Origin: Agromyces tardus
GTDB lineage: Bacteria; Actinomycetota; Actinomycetes; Actinomycetales; Microbacteriaceae
Direction of reading: 5' to 3'
Assembly: GCF_003710805.1 (NCBI RefSeq)
Contig: NZ_RHHB01000002.1
Location: 124,001-188,000, forward strand
DNA: 64,000 nt
This document shows, in pieces, positions 39,644 through 48,519 of the stretch. How positions within the stretch are numbered: the first letter of the stretch is position 1; every line of letters begins with the position of its first letter. Under the pieces are notes generated by a model. It ran no database searches and was not told the origin of the DNA. It worked only from the letters and a program-made list of their open reading frames with translations. A program made the position numbers and the translations under genes.

Positions 39644-41329
39644 ATGACCACGATGTTCTTCCATGGCGGCACGGTGTGGACCGGCGGCGACGCGGGCGCG
39701 GGTCCCGGCGTGGCAACCGGCGCGGATCCCGCGGCCCCGAGCGAGCGCGCGCTGCTGGTGCGCGACGGCGTGATCGTGGCGGTGGGCACCGACGCGGAGC
39801 ACGCGGCATCCGGAGCCGACCTCGTCGTCGACCTCGGGGGCGGGTTCCTGATGCCGTCGTTCGGCGACGGGCACGCGCACCCGCTCTTCGGCGGCATGGA
39901 GGACGAGGGTCCCGACATCCGCTCGGCCGACTCGGTCGCCGGGATCGTCGCGGCCGTGCGCCGGTACGCCGACGAGCATCCCGACGAGGAGTGGATCACC
40001 GGTGCCTCGTACGACGGCAGCCTCGCCGAAGACGGCCTGTTCGACGCGCGCTGGCTCGACGATGCCGTCGCCGACCGGCCGGTGGTGCTGCGGGCGTGGG
40101 ACTACCACACCGTGTGGTGCAACTCGCGGGCGCTCGAGCTCGCGGGCATCGACGCCGGCACGCCGGAACCCGAGCTCGGGGAGATCCCGCGCCGAGCCGA
40201 CGGGACCCCGCTCGGCACGCTGCGCGAGTGGGGCGCCGTCGACCTCGTGTCGGCCGTCATGCCGCCCCGCTCCCTCGAGCAGGGGCTCCGCGCGCTCGAG
40301 CGCGCCGGCCGCTACTACCTCGATCGCGGCGTAACCTGGGTGCAGGACGCGTGGGTCGAACCGGCCGACGTCGACGTCTACGTCGCCGCGGCCGAGTCGG
40401 GCCGCCTGCCACTGCGCTGCAACCTCGCCCTCTACGCCGACCCGCGACGCTTCGCCGCCCAGCTGCCGGGCATGGTCGCCGCGCGCGACCGCGTCGTCGC
40501 GACCGGCTCGCCGCTCCTCACCGCGAACACCGTGAAGTTCTTCGCCGACGGCGTCGTCGAGAACGAGACGGGCGCCCTGCTCGAGCCCTACTGCTCGGGC
40601 CTCCACTCGCACGGCATGTCGGTGTGGGGCGCCGAGCGCCTCGCCGAGGCGGTGCGGGCAGCGGATGCCGCGGGCTTCCAGGTGCACATCCACGCCATCG
40701 GCGACGCGGCCGTTCGCCAGGCGCTCGACGCGATCGAGCAGGCCGTCGCGGCGAACGGACCGCGCGACCGCCGCCCGGTGATCGCCCACGCGCAGCTCGT
40801 CGACGACGCCGACCTCGATCGCTTCGCCGCGCTCGGTGTCATCGCGAACATGCAGCCGCTCTGGGCGCAGCTCGACGCGCTCATGAACGTGCTCACCGTT
40901 CCCCGCCTCGGGCAGGAGCGCAGCGATCGCCAGTACCGCATGCAGTCGATCGCCCGCTCCGGCGCGACGCTGGCTTTCGGATCGGACTGGCCGGTCTCCT
41001 CGGGCGACCCCCGGGACGGCCTCGCGGTCGCGGCCTCGCGGCGCAACGACGACGGCGAGCCCGCGGGCGGCTGGACGCCGCACGAGATCGTGCCGATGCA
41101 CGCAGCGCTCGCGGCCTACACCACGGCGGTCGCCCACCAGGCGTTCGCCGAGCAGGGCACAGCGCCGTGGGGGCGGATCGTCCCCGGCGCGAGCGCCGAC
41201 CTCGTGCACCTCGCGCGCGACCCGCGCGAGGTGGACCCCCACGACCTCCCCGTGATCGAGATTCGCCAGACCTACCTCCGCGGCATCCCCCGTCGCAGCT
41301 CCGAGCGCAGTGTCGCGCTCCACCCTTGA
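39644..41329 (+). CDS. Amidohydrolase family protein (YtcJ/NfdA-like)
   Basis: 561 residues from the ATG at 39644. The metal-site HxH is H77-A-H79 in FGDGHAHPLFGG, and the C-terminal FGSDWPVSSGDPRDGLAVAASRRN contains the conserved aspartate. Length and the motif FADGVVENETGALLEPY fit the YtcJ group of Amidohydro_3 enzymes, which hydrolyse N-substituted formamides, carbamates or similar. It is followed after 13 bases by an amino-acid permease, so the substrate may be an amino-acid derivative taken up by it. Repressed, presumably, by the divergent TetR. Confidence 0.86.
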   Translation: MTTMFFHGGTVWTGGDAGAGPGVATGADPAAPSERALLVRDGVIVAVGTDAEHAASGADLVVDLGGGFLMPSFGDGHAHPLFGGMEDEGPDIRSADSVAGIVAAVRRYADEHPDEEWITGASYDGSLAEDGLFDARWLDDAVADRPVVLRAWDYHTVWCNSRALELAGIDAGTPEPELGEIPRRADGTPLGTLREWGAVDLVSAVMPPRSLEQGLRALERAGRYYLDRGVTWVQDAWVEPADVDVYVAAAESGRLPLRCNLALYADPRRFAAQLPGMVAARDRVVATGSPLLTANTVKFFADGVVENETGALLEPYCSGLHSHGMSVWGAERLAEAVRAADAAGFQVHIHAIGDAAVRQALDAIEQAVAANGPRDRRPVIAHAQLVDDADLDRFAALGVIANMQPLWAQLDALMNVLTVPRLGQERSDRQYRMQSIARSGATLAFGSDWPVSSGDPRDGLAVAASRRNDDGEPAGGWTPHEIVPMHAALAAYTTAVAHQAFAEQGTAPWGRIVPGASADLVHLARDPREVDPHDLPVIEIRQTYLRGIPRRSSERSVALHP

Positions 41330-41342
41330 AAGGATCACCTCG

Positions 41343-42824
41343 ATGTCCCGACTCGATGCCGCCGGCGCGACCGCCGCCGACACGCCCGGCAGCCCGGCCG
41401 CGCCCGGCACGCCCGGCACGCCCGGCACCACGAAGGCCACCCCGAAGGCCACCCCGAACCACGACGGCGCCCACCTGCGGCGCGTGCTCGGCGTGCCCTC
41501 GCTCGTGCTCTTCGGACTCGTGTACATGGTGCCGCTCACCGTCTTCACGACCTACGGCATCGTGACGCAGCTCACCGGCGGGCGCGTGCCGCTCGCCTAC
41601 GTCATCACGCTCGTCGCGATGGCGTTCACCGCCCGGTCGTACGCGCGGATGGCCGTCGCCTACCCGTTCGCGGGGTCGGCGTACGTGTACGCGCAGCGCA
41701 GCTTCGGACCCGGCATCGGCTTCCTCGCCGGCTGGTCGCTCATGCTCGACTACCTGTTCCTGCCGATGATCAACTACCTCGTCATCGGCATCTACCTGAA
41801 CGCGGCCTTCCCCGACGTGCCCCAGTGGGTGTTCATCGTCGCGACGATCGCGCTCGTCACCGTGCTCAACGTGATCGGCATCGTCTCGGTGGCCCGCGCG
41901 AACTTCGTCATCATCGCCGTGCAGACGCTCTTCATCGTCGCGTTCGTCGCACTCAGCGCCACCGTGCTCGGCGGTACCGGCGAGGTCGACCTCGCGGCGC
42001 CGTTCACAGGCGACGGATCGGTCGACGGAGTGGGCGTGCTGTTCGCGGGCGCGGCAGTGCTGTGCCTCTCGTTCCTCGGGTTCGACTCGGTGTCGACCCT
42101 CGCCGAGGAGGCGAAGGAGCCGACCCGCTCGGTGCCCCGCGCGATCATGATCACCACGGTCGCCGCGGGCGTGATCTTCGTGCTGCTGTCGTACCTCTCC
42201 CAGCTCGTCTACCCGTCGAACGCGTTCACGTCCGTCGACTCCGCGGCCCTCGACGTCATGGCAGCCGCCGGCGGGCAGTTCCTCGTCGTGTTCTTCACCG
42301 CGGCGTACATCGCGGGAGCGGCGGGGTCGGCGCTCACCTCGCAGGCGTCCGTGGCGCGCATCCTGTTCGCGATGGGCCGCGACGGCGTGCTGCCGCGTGC
42401 GGTCTTCGGACGCCTGTCAGCTCGGTTCGGCACTCCGGTGCTCTCGATCCTCATCGTGTCGGCGGTCTCGCTCCTCGCCGTCGTCATCGACCTGGGCCTG
42501 CTCGTCGAGATGATCAGCTTCGGCGCCCTCATCGCGTTCTCGGTCGTCAACCTCAGCGTCATCAAGCACTTCTTCGTCGACCGCCGCGAGCGCTCGGGCC
42601 GCGCGGTCGTCGGCAACCTCGTGCTGCCCCTCATCGGCTTCGGGCTCACGCTGTGGCTCTGGACGAGCCTCTCGCCGCGCACGTTCGTCGTGGGCCTCGC
42701 CTGGCTCGCGCTCGGCGTCGTGATCCTCGCGGTGGTCACGCGCGGGTTCCGTCGTCCGACGCCCATGCTCGACCTGCGCGAGGAGGCGCCACTCGACGAG
42801 GTCGCCGCGCTCGGCCGCAAGTGA
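41343..42824 (+). CDS. APC superfamily amino-acid permease
   Basis: 493 residues from the ATG at 41343 with GAAAGGA upstream. Twelve membrane segments begin at about residue 58 with LVLFGLVYMVPLTVFTTYGIV. The family signature EEAKEPTRSVPRAIMITT is near residue 255. The first 50 residues are a low-complexity Pro/Gly/Thr/Ala stretch with GTPGTPGT and KATPKATP repeats, unusual for this family. It should take up the substrate or the product of the amidohydrolase encoded just upstream. Confidence 0.9.
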   Translation: MSRLDAAGATAADTPGSPAAPGTPGTPGTTKATPKATPNHDGAHLRRVLGVPSLVLFGLVYMVPLTVFTTYGIVTQLTGGRVPLAYVITLVAMAFTARSYARMAVAYPFAGSAYVYAQRSFGPGIGFLAGWSLMLDYLFLPMINYLVIGIYLNAAFPDVPQWVFIVATIALVTVLNVIGIVSVARANFVIIAVQTLFIVAFVALSATVLGGTGEVDLAAPFTGDGSVDGVGVLFAGAAVLCLSFLGFDSVSTLAEEAKEPTRSVPRAIMITTVAAGVIFVLLSYLSQLVYPSNAFTSVDSAALDVMAAAGGQFLVVFFTAAYIAGAAGSALTSQASVARILFAMGRDGVLPRAVFGRLSARFGTPVLSILIVSAVSLLAVVIDLGLLVEMISFGALIAFSVVNLSVIKHFFVDRRERSGRAVVGNLVLPLIGFGLTLWLWTSLSPRTFVVGLAWLALGVVILAVVTRGFRRPTPMLDLREEAPLDEVAALGRK

Positions 42825-42910
42825 GATGATCGGCGCGGGGGCCGTTCGCGCGCAGGCCCTCGTGCGGGTCGTCGCGACGAGCGGGCAGTTCGGGAAGGCG
42901 GTGCGGCGGC

Positions 42911-43873
42911 ATGAGGCGCTCACGGCAGTTCCGGTACTGGTTCCCCTTCCTCGCGTCGGTCACGGTGCTGCTGAGCGCGTGCTCGTCGGGCGGCGGCATC
43001 CGTTCGACCGATGAGCCGTCGATGAGCAGTGCGGCGACGGGTCGGGCGAGCGCGCAGCACGATCGTGCCGGAGTGGTCGACATCGGCGCCGGGCGGCAGA
43101 TGTACCTGGCGTGCAGCGGCACCGGTTCGCCGACGGTGGTCCTCGTGTCCGGGCTCGGCGACAACGCCGAGATCTGGAGCACGCCGTCGGCGGTCGCGGA
43201 CCCCGAACCGCCGACCGTCTTCGCCGGCGTCGCCGGATTCACCCGGGTGTGCGCCTACGACCGCCCGGGCACCGCCGACAGCCGGTCCACCGTGGTGGCC
43301 CAGCCCACCAGTGCGCAGACCTCGGCGGACGACCTCGAGGCGCTGCTCGTCGCAGCCGGCGAAGCGCCGCCCTTCGTCCTCGTCGGGCACTCCTACGGCG
43401 GCCCGATCATCCGGCTGTTCGCCGCGGAGCACCCCGCCGGCGTGAGCGGCCTCGTGCTCGTCGACGCGCTCTCGGAGGACCTCGTGGCCGGCCTGAGTCC
43501 GGAACAGGCGGCGCTGTTCGAGGAGCTGAACGCACCACCGCCCCGGTCGGGTGCGGAGACCTTCGACGCCGCCACCGTCTTCGCCGAGCTGCGCGGGTCG
43601 GCCCCGGTGCCCGATGTCCCGGTCACGATCCTGACCGCCGACATCCCGCAGCTCACCCCGGAGGTGGTGGCGTCGGGGCAGCTGCCGCCCGGAGTGGACC
43701 AGGGGTTCGCCGATGCGCTGTGGGCCGCGCAGATGGCCGCCCAGAACGCGCTCCCTGCGAAGTTCGCGCGTTCCGTGCACATCACCCGCACCGGGAGCGA
43801 CCACTACATCCAGCTCGGCAACCCGCAGCTCGTGATCGACGCGATCCGCACGACCGTCGACAGCGCCGGCTGA
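42911..43873 (+). CDS. Secreted alpha/beta-hydrolase lipoprotein
   Basis: 320 residues. Signal peptide FRYWFPFLASVTVLLSAC with lipobox LSAC, so it is probably anchored outside the cell. The alpha/beta-hydrolase fold has the oxyanion region VVLVSGLGDNAEIW, nucleophile elbow GHSYGG (near residue 160) and a late histidine in GSDHYIQLGNP. Esterase or lipase activity is likely; substrate unknown. Not coupled to its neighbours. Confidence 0.85.
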   Translation: MRRSRQFRYWFPFLASVTVLLSACSSGGGIRSTDEPSMSSAATGRASAQHDRAGVVDIGAGRQMYLACSGTGSPTVVLVSGLGDNAEIWSTPSAVADPEPPTVFAGVAGFTRVCAYDRPGTADSRSTVVAQPTSAQTSADDLEALLVAAGEAPPFVLVGHSYGGPIIRLFAAEHPAGVSGLVLVDALSEDLVAGLSPEQAALFEELNAPPPRSGAETFDAATVFAELRGSAPVPDVPVTILTADIPQLTPEVVASGQLPPGVDQGFADALWAAQMAAQNALPAKFARSVHITRTGSDHYIQLGNPQLVIDAIRTTVDSAG

Positions 43874-43932
43874 CCTCCGCCATCGCCTCGGGGCCCGGCC
43901 CGCTCCCCAGCGCCGTCTCCTAGGCTCGAGGA

Positions 43933-44736
43933 ATGACCCTTGACGCACCCGTTCGGCTGGGCGTGCAGCTCCAGCCCCAGCACGCCACCTACCCCCAGAT
44001 CCGCGACGCCGTGCTCCGCATGGAGGACCTCGGCGTCGACATCGTCTTCAACTGGGACCACTTCTTCCCGCTCTCGGGCGACCGCGACGGTCTGCACTTC
44101 GAGGCGTGGACGATGCTCGGCGCGTGGGCCGAGCAGACCGAGCGCGTCGAGTTCGGCACGCTCGTGAACTGCAACTCGTATCGCAACGCCGACCTGCAGG
44201 CCGACATGGCCCGCACGCTCGACCACATCAGCGCGAAGGGCGGCGGGGCCGGCCGGTTCATCTTCGGCACCGGCTCGGGCTGGTTCGAACGCGACTACGA
44301 CGAGTACGGCTACGAGTTCGGCACGGTCGGCTCGCGGCTGAACGACCTGGCCGACGCCCTGCCGCGCGTGCGGGCGCGGTGGGCGAAGCTCAACCCGGCG
44401 CCCACACGCGACATCCCGATCATGATCGGCGGCAAGGGCGAGCAGAAGACGCTGCGCATCGTGGCCGAGCACGCCGACATCTGGCACTCGTTCGTGCCCC
44501 CGGCCGAGATCGCGCACAAGCTCGACGTGCTGCGGGGCTGGGGCGAGCGGGTCGGCCGGGATGTCTCCCAGATCACGATCTCGAACGAGCTCGCCCGCCA
44601 CCGCCTCGACGACGACCACGCCGACGCGCTCCACGACGCCGGCGTGCGCCTCTTCACGCTCGGCATCTCCGGGCCGGCCTACGACGACGCGCCGGTGAAG
44701 CACTGGCTCGAGTGGCGCGACCGCAAGAACGGCTGA
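43933..44736 (+). CDS. LLM class F420-dependent oxidoreductase
   Basis: 267 residues. Luciferase-like monooxygenase fold with LGVQLQPQHATYPQIRDAVLRMEDLGVDIVFNWDHFFPL, a pattern typical of actinobacterial F420-dependent members, and GAGRFIFGTGSGWFERDYDEYGYEFGTVGSRL. These enzymes use deazaflavin F420 to reduce or oxidise a hydride acceptor; the substrate is not predictable. Independent transcription unit. Confidence 0.87.
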   Translation: MTLDAPVRLGVQLQPQHATYPQIRDAVLRMEDLGVDIVFNWDHFFPLSGDRDGLHFEAWTMLGAWAEQTERVEFGTLVNCNSYRNADLQADMARTLDHISAKGGGAGRFIFGTGSGWFERDYDEYGYEFGTVGSRLNDLADALPRVRARWAKLNPAPTRDIPIMIGGKGEQKTLRIVAEHADIWHSFVPPAEIAHKLDVLRGWGERVGRDVSQITISNELARHRLDDDHADALHDAGVRLFTLGISGPAYDDAPVKHWLEWRDRKNG

Positions 44737-44817
44737 GCGGGCGGATGCCGCGGCGCCGCCCCGTTCGCGGCCCCGCGACCGGTCGCCGCGCGTCGGCACT
44801 CGGCGGCCCGATCGGGT

Positions 44818-45567
44818 TCAGAACGAGACGATGAGACCGAGCTCGACCGTGCCCGCCGCGTCGAGGTGCGCCACGGCCAGCCCGTACCCCTGGGCGTAGT
44901 ACTCGATCCGCAGGCCGTCCGCGGGCAGGCGGCCGTCGATGGTGCAGGAGATCGACGACGGTCCGGCGGGCAGCAGCAGGACGAGGCACACCTCGCCGCC
45001 CGTCGTGCGCGCGAGGAAGGCGGCCGGCCCGTCGGTGCGGATCGCGAGCAGCCGGACCGACATCGGGTCGATCGTCGCGTCGACGGTCGCGACCCGCTGC
45101 GCCTCGTTGGCCTGCGGGAGGCGCTCGAAGAGCGGGAGCAGGTCGGTGGCGTCGAGCGGCGTGCCCGGTGCGCGCGAGGCGGACGGCCCGGTGCCCTCCG
45201 ATGCGCCGGAGTCCGCGGGCACCTGCCGCCCGATGCCCAGTCCCACGCCGACGCCGATGACGAGGGCGGCCGCGCCGACCGCGAGCGTCCAGCGGAGGAG
45301 GCGGGACGACCGGGGTGCCGCCGCCGCGGGGGCGCCGCCGTCGGACGCCGTCGGTGCGCCGGCATCCGACGACCGTGTCGCATCGCCCGCATCGGGGGAG
45401 TCCGGCGAGGCGACGGCCGCCTCGACCTGCGGCGCCCGCTCGAGTTCGGCCCCGCGCGAGGCGAGCTGCGCGAGCTCGGCGACGGCCCGGGCGCGTTCGT
45501 CGTCGCTCGCGTCCGCGCCGTAGGCGATCCGCTGCAACTCGCGGATGCGGCCCTCGCTGGCGTCCAC
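44818..45567 (-). CDS. Single-span membrane protein of unknown function (paralogue A)
   Basis: 249 residues from the GTG at 45567, preceded by GAAGGGGG. Cytoplasmic N-terminus with REL-QRIAYGADASDDERARAVAELAQLASRG, then an Ala/Pro/Ser linker. One membrane segment, LLRWTLAVGAAALVIGVGVGLGIG (about residues 95-118), is followed by an extracytoplasmic domain of about 120 residues. This has RLLAIRTDGPAAFLARTTGGEVCLVLLLPAGPSSISCTIDGRLPADGLRIEYYAQGYG with two conserved cysteines. I recognise no catalytic domain. Same architecture and motifs as the neighbour at 45652, so the two are tandem duplicates. Confidence 0.72.
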   Translation of the reverse strand: MDASEGRIRELQRIAYGADASDDERARAVAELAQLASRGAELERAPQVEAAVASPDSPDAGDATRSSDAGAPTASDGGAPAAAAPRSSRLLRWTLAVGAAALVIGVGVGLGIGRQVPADSGASEGTGPSASRAPGTPLDATDLLPLFERLPQANEAQRVATVDATIDPMSVRLLAIRTDGPAAFLARTTGGEVCLVLLLPAGPSSISCTIDGRLPADGLRIEYYAQGYGLAVAHLDAAGTVELGLIVSF

Positions 45568-45651
45568 GCGGCCCCCTTCGGTCACGTCGCTCCGGCCAGC
45601 ATGCATCCGCATGCGGCGGGCTGCAAGCGGCTCCCAGCCCGTTGTCAGGCG

Positions 45652-46479
45652 TCAGCCGGTTGCGCCGGGGAGGTTGACGGTCACCTCACCCGACGGATGC
45701 CACGTGGCGGCGTATGCGGTTCGGCCCGTGCCCCTGGCCTCGATCGAGAGGCCGTCACCGGGGAACCGGCGGTCGCTGGTGCACGCGCTCGCGGTGACGG
45801 TGTCGGGAACGGCGACGATCACGCACACGTCGTCGCCTCCGGCAGCGCGCGCCGCGTGCACGGTGACCCCGTCGACTCGCGACGCGAGGAGCCGGAAGGT
45901 GGTCGGGTCGTACGTCGGGTCGCCCGCCACCGACGCCGGAACGTCCTCGGGTACCTGCGGCCGGTCGAAGACCACGAGCGCTGGGATGTCGCTGACGGGG
46001 ATCATCGACGGACCCCCGGCTTCGGGCCCGACGGGCACGACGCGCGCGCCGAACGACCAGCCCGCGATGACGCCGACGGCGAGCGAGACGGCCGCCGTCG
46101 TCACGATCCAGCGCACGAGCGATCCGACCGCGGGCGATGGGGTGGCGCCGGCCGCCGAGTCCGTCGCCGGTGCGGGCAGCCGAGGCGCGGGCTCTGCGGC
46201 CGGGCCGTCGCCGACTCGTGGGCGGTGTGCCTCGGGGCCGGGCCGGAAGAGCAGCGCGAACGGGTCGTCGCCTCCGGCGGCGGTCGTGGTCGTCGCCGCC
46301 GGGTTCGCGGAGGCGCCCATCGCCGATGGGCGGTGGAACATCGCCGGGGCGGACGCGGTGGCGCCGTCGCGCAGCAGGGCGAGCTCCGCCGCGGCCGACG
46401 CGCGCTCCACGTCGCTCGTGCCCGCCCCGTACGCGAGGCGCTGCAGCAGGGCGATGCGCTCGTCGTCGCGGTGCGGCAT
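45652..46479 (-). CDS. Single-span membrane protein of unknown function (paralogue B)
   Basis: 275 residues from the ATG at 46479, with GGAG eight bases upstream. It begins with RIALLQRLAYGAGTSDVERASAAAELALL, the same motif as paralogue A, then a low-complexity Ala/Thr/Pro region. One membrane segment, IVTTAAVSLAVGVIAGWSFG (about 123-142), precedes an outer domain with RLLASRVDGVTVHAARAAGGDDVCVIVAVPDTVTASACTSDRRFPGDGLSIEARGTG. The two cysteines align with those of A. Function unknown; a sensory or anti-sigma-like role would fit the layout but is speculation. Confidence 0.72.
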   Translation of the reverse strand: MPHRDDERIALLQRLAYGAGTSDVERASAAAELALLRDGATASAPAMFHRPSAMGASANPAATTTTAAGGDDPFALLFRPGPEAHRPRVGDGPAAEPAPRLPAPATDSAAGATPSPAVGSLVRWIVTTAAVSLAVGVIAGWSFGARVVPVGPEAGGPSMIPVSDIPALVVFDRPQVPEDVPASVAGDPTYDPTTFRLLASRVDGVTVHAARAAGGDDVCVIVAVPDTVTASACTSDRRFPGDGLSIEARGTGRTAYAATWHPSGEVTVNLPGATG

Positions 46480-46862
46480 CCGTGGCACTCCGTCGGATTC
46501 GTTCGGGCAAGGGGCAGGGGCTGTGGTCAGGATGCCCCACCCTCGCGGTCACCGCAAGCAGCAACCGGGCGCTGCGGCATCCGCCACTTGGCGCCCGTCA
46601 TACGGCGATACCGTGCAACGACGGGTTCGCGTGCGGCGGATGCGTGCGTATTCGGGCGAAACGCGCACGAATCGTGTTGCGCACGCCGAGAAGCGCCGCG
46701 GCTTTGCCGCCACACTGGAGGTGGCGTCTCGACGACGGCGACAACCGAACGTCGTCCCGAGGCTCGCGAGAGTGACCTGGTCCGCCGACACCACCGACGA
46801 GGAGCGCGGTGCAGCCCGGCGATGCCGGACCGCGCTTCCGCTGAGCCCCTCCAAGGAGTGAG
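46480..46862. promoter_or_regulatory. Leader region of ddaH with an 11-bp palindrome
   Basis: About 380 bases without a supported gene, between the divergent starts of paralogue B and ddaH. CACGA-A-TCGTG lies at 46666-46676 in a locally AT-richer patch (TTCGGGCGAAACGCG nearby) and could be a regulator site, for example for an Lrp protein. The AAGGAG ribosome-binding site of ddaH is at 46854-46859. Confidence 0.45.
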
Positions 46863-47720
46863 ATGTCGACCGTGATCCAGACCGACGCCCAGACCCGTAC
46901 CGCCGAGCGCACCCCGTCCGAGAAGACCGTGCTGATGTGCCGCCCCGAGCACTTCACCGTCGTCTACCAGATCAACCCCTGGATGGACCCCGCCAAGCCG
47001 ACCGACACCGCCCTCGCCGTGGCGCAGTGGCAGGTCCTGCACGACACGTACGTGGGCCTCGGCTTCGACGTGCACCTCATCGACCCCGTCGACGGCCTGC
47101 CCGACATGGTCTACGCGGCCAACGGCGGCACCGTCATCGACGGCATCGCCTACGGCGCGAGCTTCACGCACGCGCAGCGCCAGCCCGAGGGGCCCGCCTA
47201 CATGGAGTGGTTCCGCAGCGCCGGCTTCGACGTGCGCGAGCCCGAGGAGGTCAACGAGGGCGAGGGCGACTTCCTCCTCGTCGGCGACGTCATCCTCGCG
47301 GGCACCGGCTTCCGCAGCGACTCGTCGAGCCACGACGAGCTGCGCCGCATCACCGGCCGCGAGGTCGTCACGCTCACGCTCGTGAACCCGAGCTTCTACC
47401 ACCTCGACACCGCCGTCGCCGTGCTCGACTCCCGCCCCGGCCAGGAGCACATCGCCTACCTGCCGAGCGCGTTCGACGAGCCGTCGCTGGCGATCCTGCG
47501 CGAGCGCTACCCCGACGCGATCCTCGTCTCCGAGGAGGACGCCGCCGTGCTCGGCCTCAACTCCTACAGCGACGGGCGCAACGTCGTCATCGCCGCGCGT
47601 GCGAAGGGCTTCGAGCAGCAGCTGCGCCACGCCGGCTACAACCCGATCGGCGTCGACCTCTCCGAGCTCCTGCTCGGCGGCGGCGGCGTGAAGTGCTGCA
47701 CGCTCGAGCTGCGTCGCTGA
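46863..47720 (+). CDS. ddaH: Dimethylargininase (NG,NG-dimethylarginine dimethylaminohydrolase)
   Basis: 285 residues. FTVVYQINPWMDPAKPTDTALAVAQWQVLHDTYVGLGFDVHLIDPVDGLPDMVYAANGGTV carries the amidinotransferase-fold substrate site (DPVDGLPDMVYAAN), and the catalytic cysteine is in GGGGVKCCTLELRR at the C-terminus, with the histidine in SFYHLDTAV. The enzyme hydrolyses methylated arginine to citrulline and dimethylamine, or arginine itself in some members. A perfect hairpin follows the stop. Confidence 0.9.
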   Translation: MSTVIQTDAQTRTAERTPSEKTVLMCRPEHFTVVYQINPWMDPAKPTDTALAVAQWQVLHDTYVGLGFDVHLIDPVDGLPDMVYAANGGTVIDGIAYGASFTHAQRQPEGPAYMEWFRSAGFDVREPEEVNEGEGDFLLVGDVILAGTGFRSDSSSHDELRRITGREVVTLTLVNPSFYHLDTAVAVLDSRPGQEHIAYLPSAFDEPSLAILRERYPDAILVSEEDAAVLGLNSYSDGRNVVIAARAKGFEQQLRHAGYNPIGVDLSELLLGGGGVKCCTLELRR

Positions 47721-47728
47721 CAGGACGT

Positions 47729-47761
47729 TCGACCCGCCGGGGGAGGCTCCCGGCGGGTCGA
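47729..47761 (+). terminator. Perfect 13-bp-arm hairpin after ddaH
   Basis: Arms TCGACCCGCCGGG (47729-47741) and CCCGGCGGGTCGA (47749-47761) with loop GGAGGCT. It begins eight bases after the ddaH stop and ends eight bases before the next ATG, so the next gene has little room for its own promoter and no clear ribosome-binding site. Confidence 0.8.
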
Positions 47762-47769
47762 CTGTGCGG

Positions 47770-48492
47770 ATGACCGGAACCGGATCCGAGCAGCCCTACC
47801 GCACGCTCTACCGCGTCGCCGGCGTGGCCTCGCTCCTCTTCGTGGGGCTGCTGCTGGCTGCGCTGGCCCTCGACGTGATCGCGCCGCCCCCCGTCACGGG
47901 CGGCGCCGAGACGCTCGAGTTCATCGCCGGGCACAAGGCCGTCTACGTCGCCGAGCAGCTCCTGTGGATCGTGCCGAGCCTCCTGCCCGTCGTGACGTTC
48001 CTCGCGCTGTTCATCGCGCTGCGCTACACCAGTCCGAGCTGGGCGCTCATCGGCGCAGTCGTGGGCGGGCTGCCCTGGGCGCTGCTGCTCGCGATCCCCG
48101 TCTCGAGCCGAGGCTCGCTCGTGCTGGTCACGCTGAGCGACTGGTACGCCGTGGCGGCGACGCCCGAAGCGCGAGCGTCGTATGCGTCGGCCGCGGAGGC
48201 GCTCGTCGCCGAGAACAACACTCCGGGCATCCTGGGGGTGCTCGCTGCGGCGGGAATCCTGCTCGTCTCGCTCGTGATGCTGCGCAGCCCGCTGCCCCGC
48301 ACGGTCGCGTGGCTGGGCATCGCCGCGGGTGCCGTCGGCGTGCTCAGCGAGCTGCTGCGCTACGCCGTGCCGGCGTTCTACTCCGCATACGGCCTGCTCA
48401 TGTGGGCCTGGTTCGTGATGGTGGGCATCTCGCTCCTGCGTCGCGCATCGCGCATGGCGCCCGCTCCACGCCGCGGCGGGTACGATTCCTGA
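47770..48492 (+). CDS. DUF4386-like membrane protein
   Basis: 240 residues from the ATG at 47770 (a GTG at 47764 is an alternative). About six hydrophobic segments: VAGVASLLFVGLLLAALALDVIA near the N-terminus, QLLWIVPSLLPVVTFLALFIAL, WALIGAVVGGLPWALLLAIPV, a hydrophilic loop rich in Ala, and three more at the C-terminal end. The overall pattern resembles DUF4386 proteins; function unknown. It follows the ddaH terminator directly and has the mannosyltransferase 27 bases downstream. Confidence 0.72.
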   Translation: MTGTGSEQPYRTLYRVAGVASLLFVGLLLAALALDVIAPPPVTGGAETLEFIAGHKAVYVAEQLLWIVPSLLPVVTFLALFIALRYTSPSWALIGAVVGGLPWALLLAIPVSSRGSLVLVTLSDWYAVAATPEARASYASAAEALVAENNTPGILGVLAAAGILLVSLVMLRSPLPRTVAWLGIAAGAVGVLSELLRYAVPAFYSAYGLLMWAWFVMVGISLLRRASRMAPAPRRGGYDS

Positions 48493-48519
48493 GTGCCGTC
48501 GCGAGGTGAGGAGCAGCGG

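Noticed and set aside
46549-46854. Short minus-strand frame in the ddaH leader
   Set aside because: No ribosome-binding site, no recognisable family; the composition is that of non-coding DNA.
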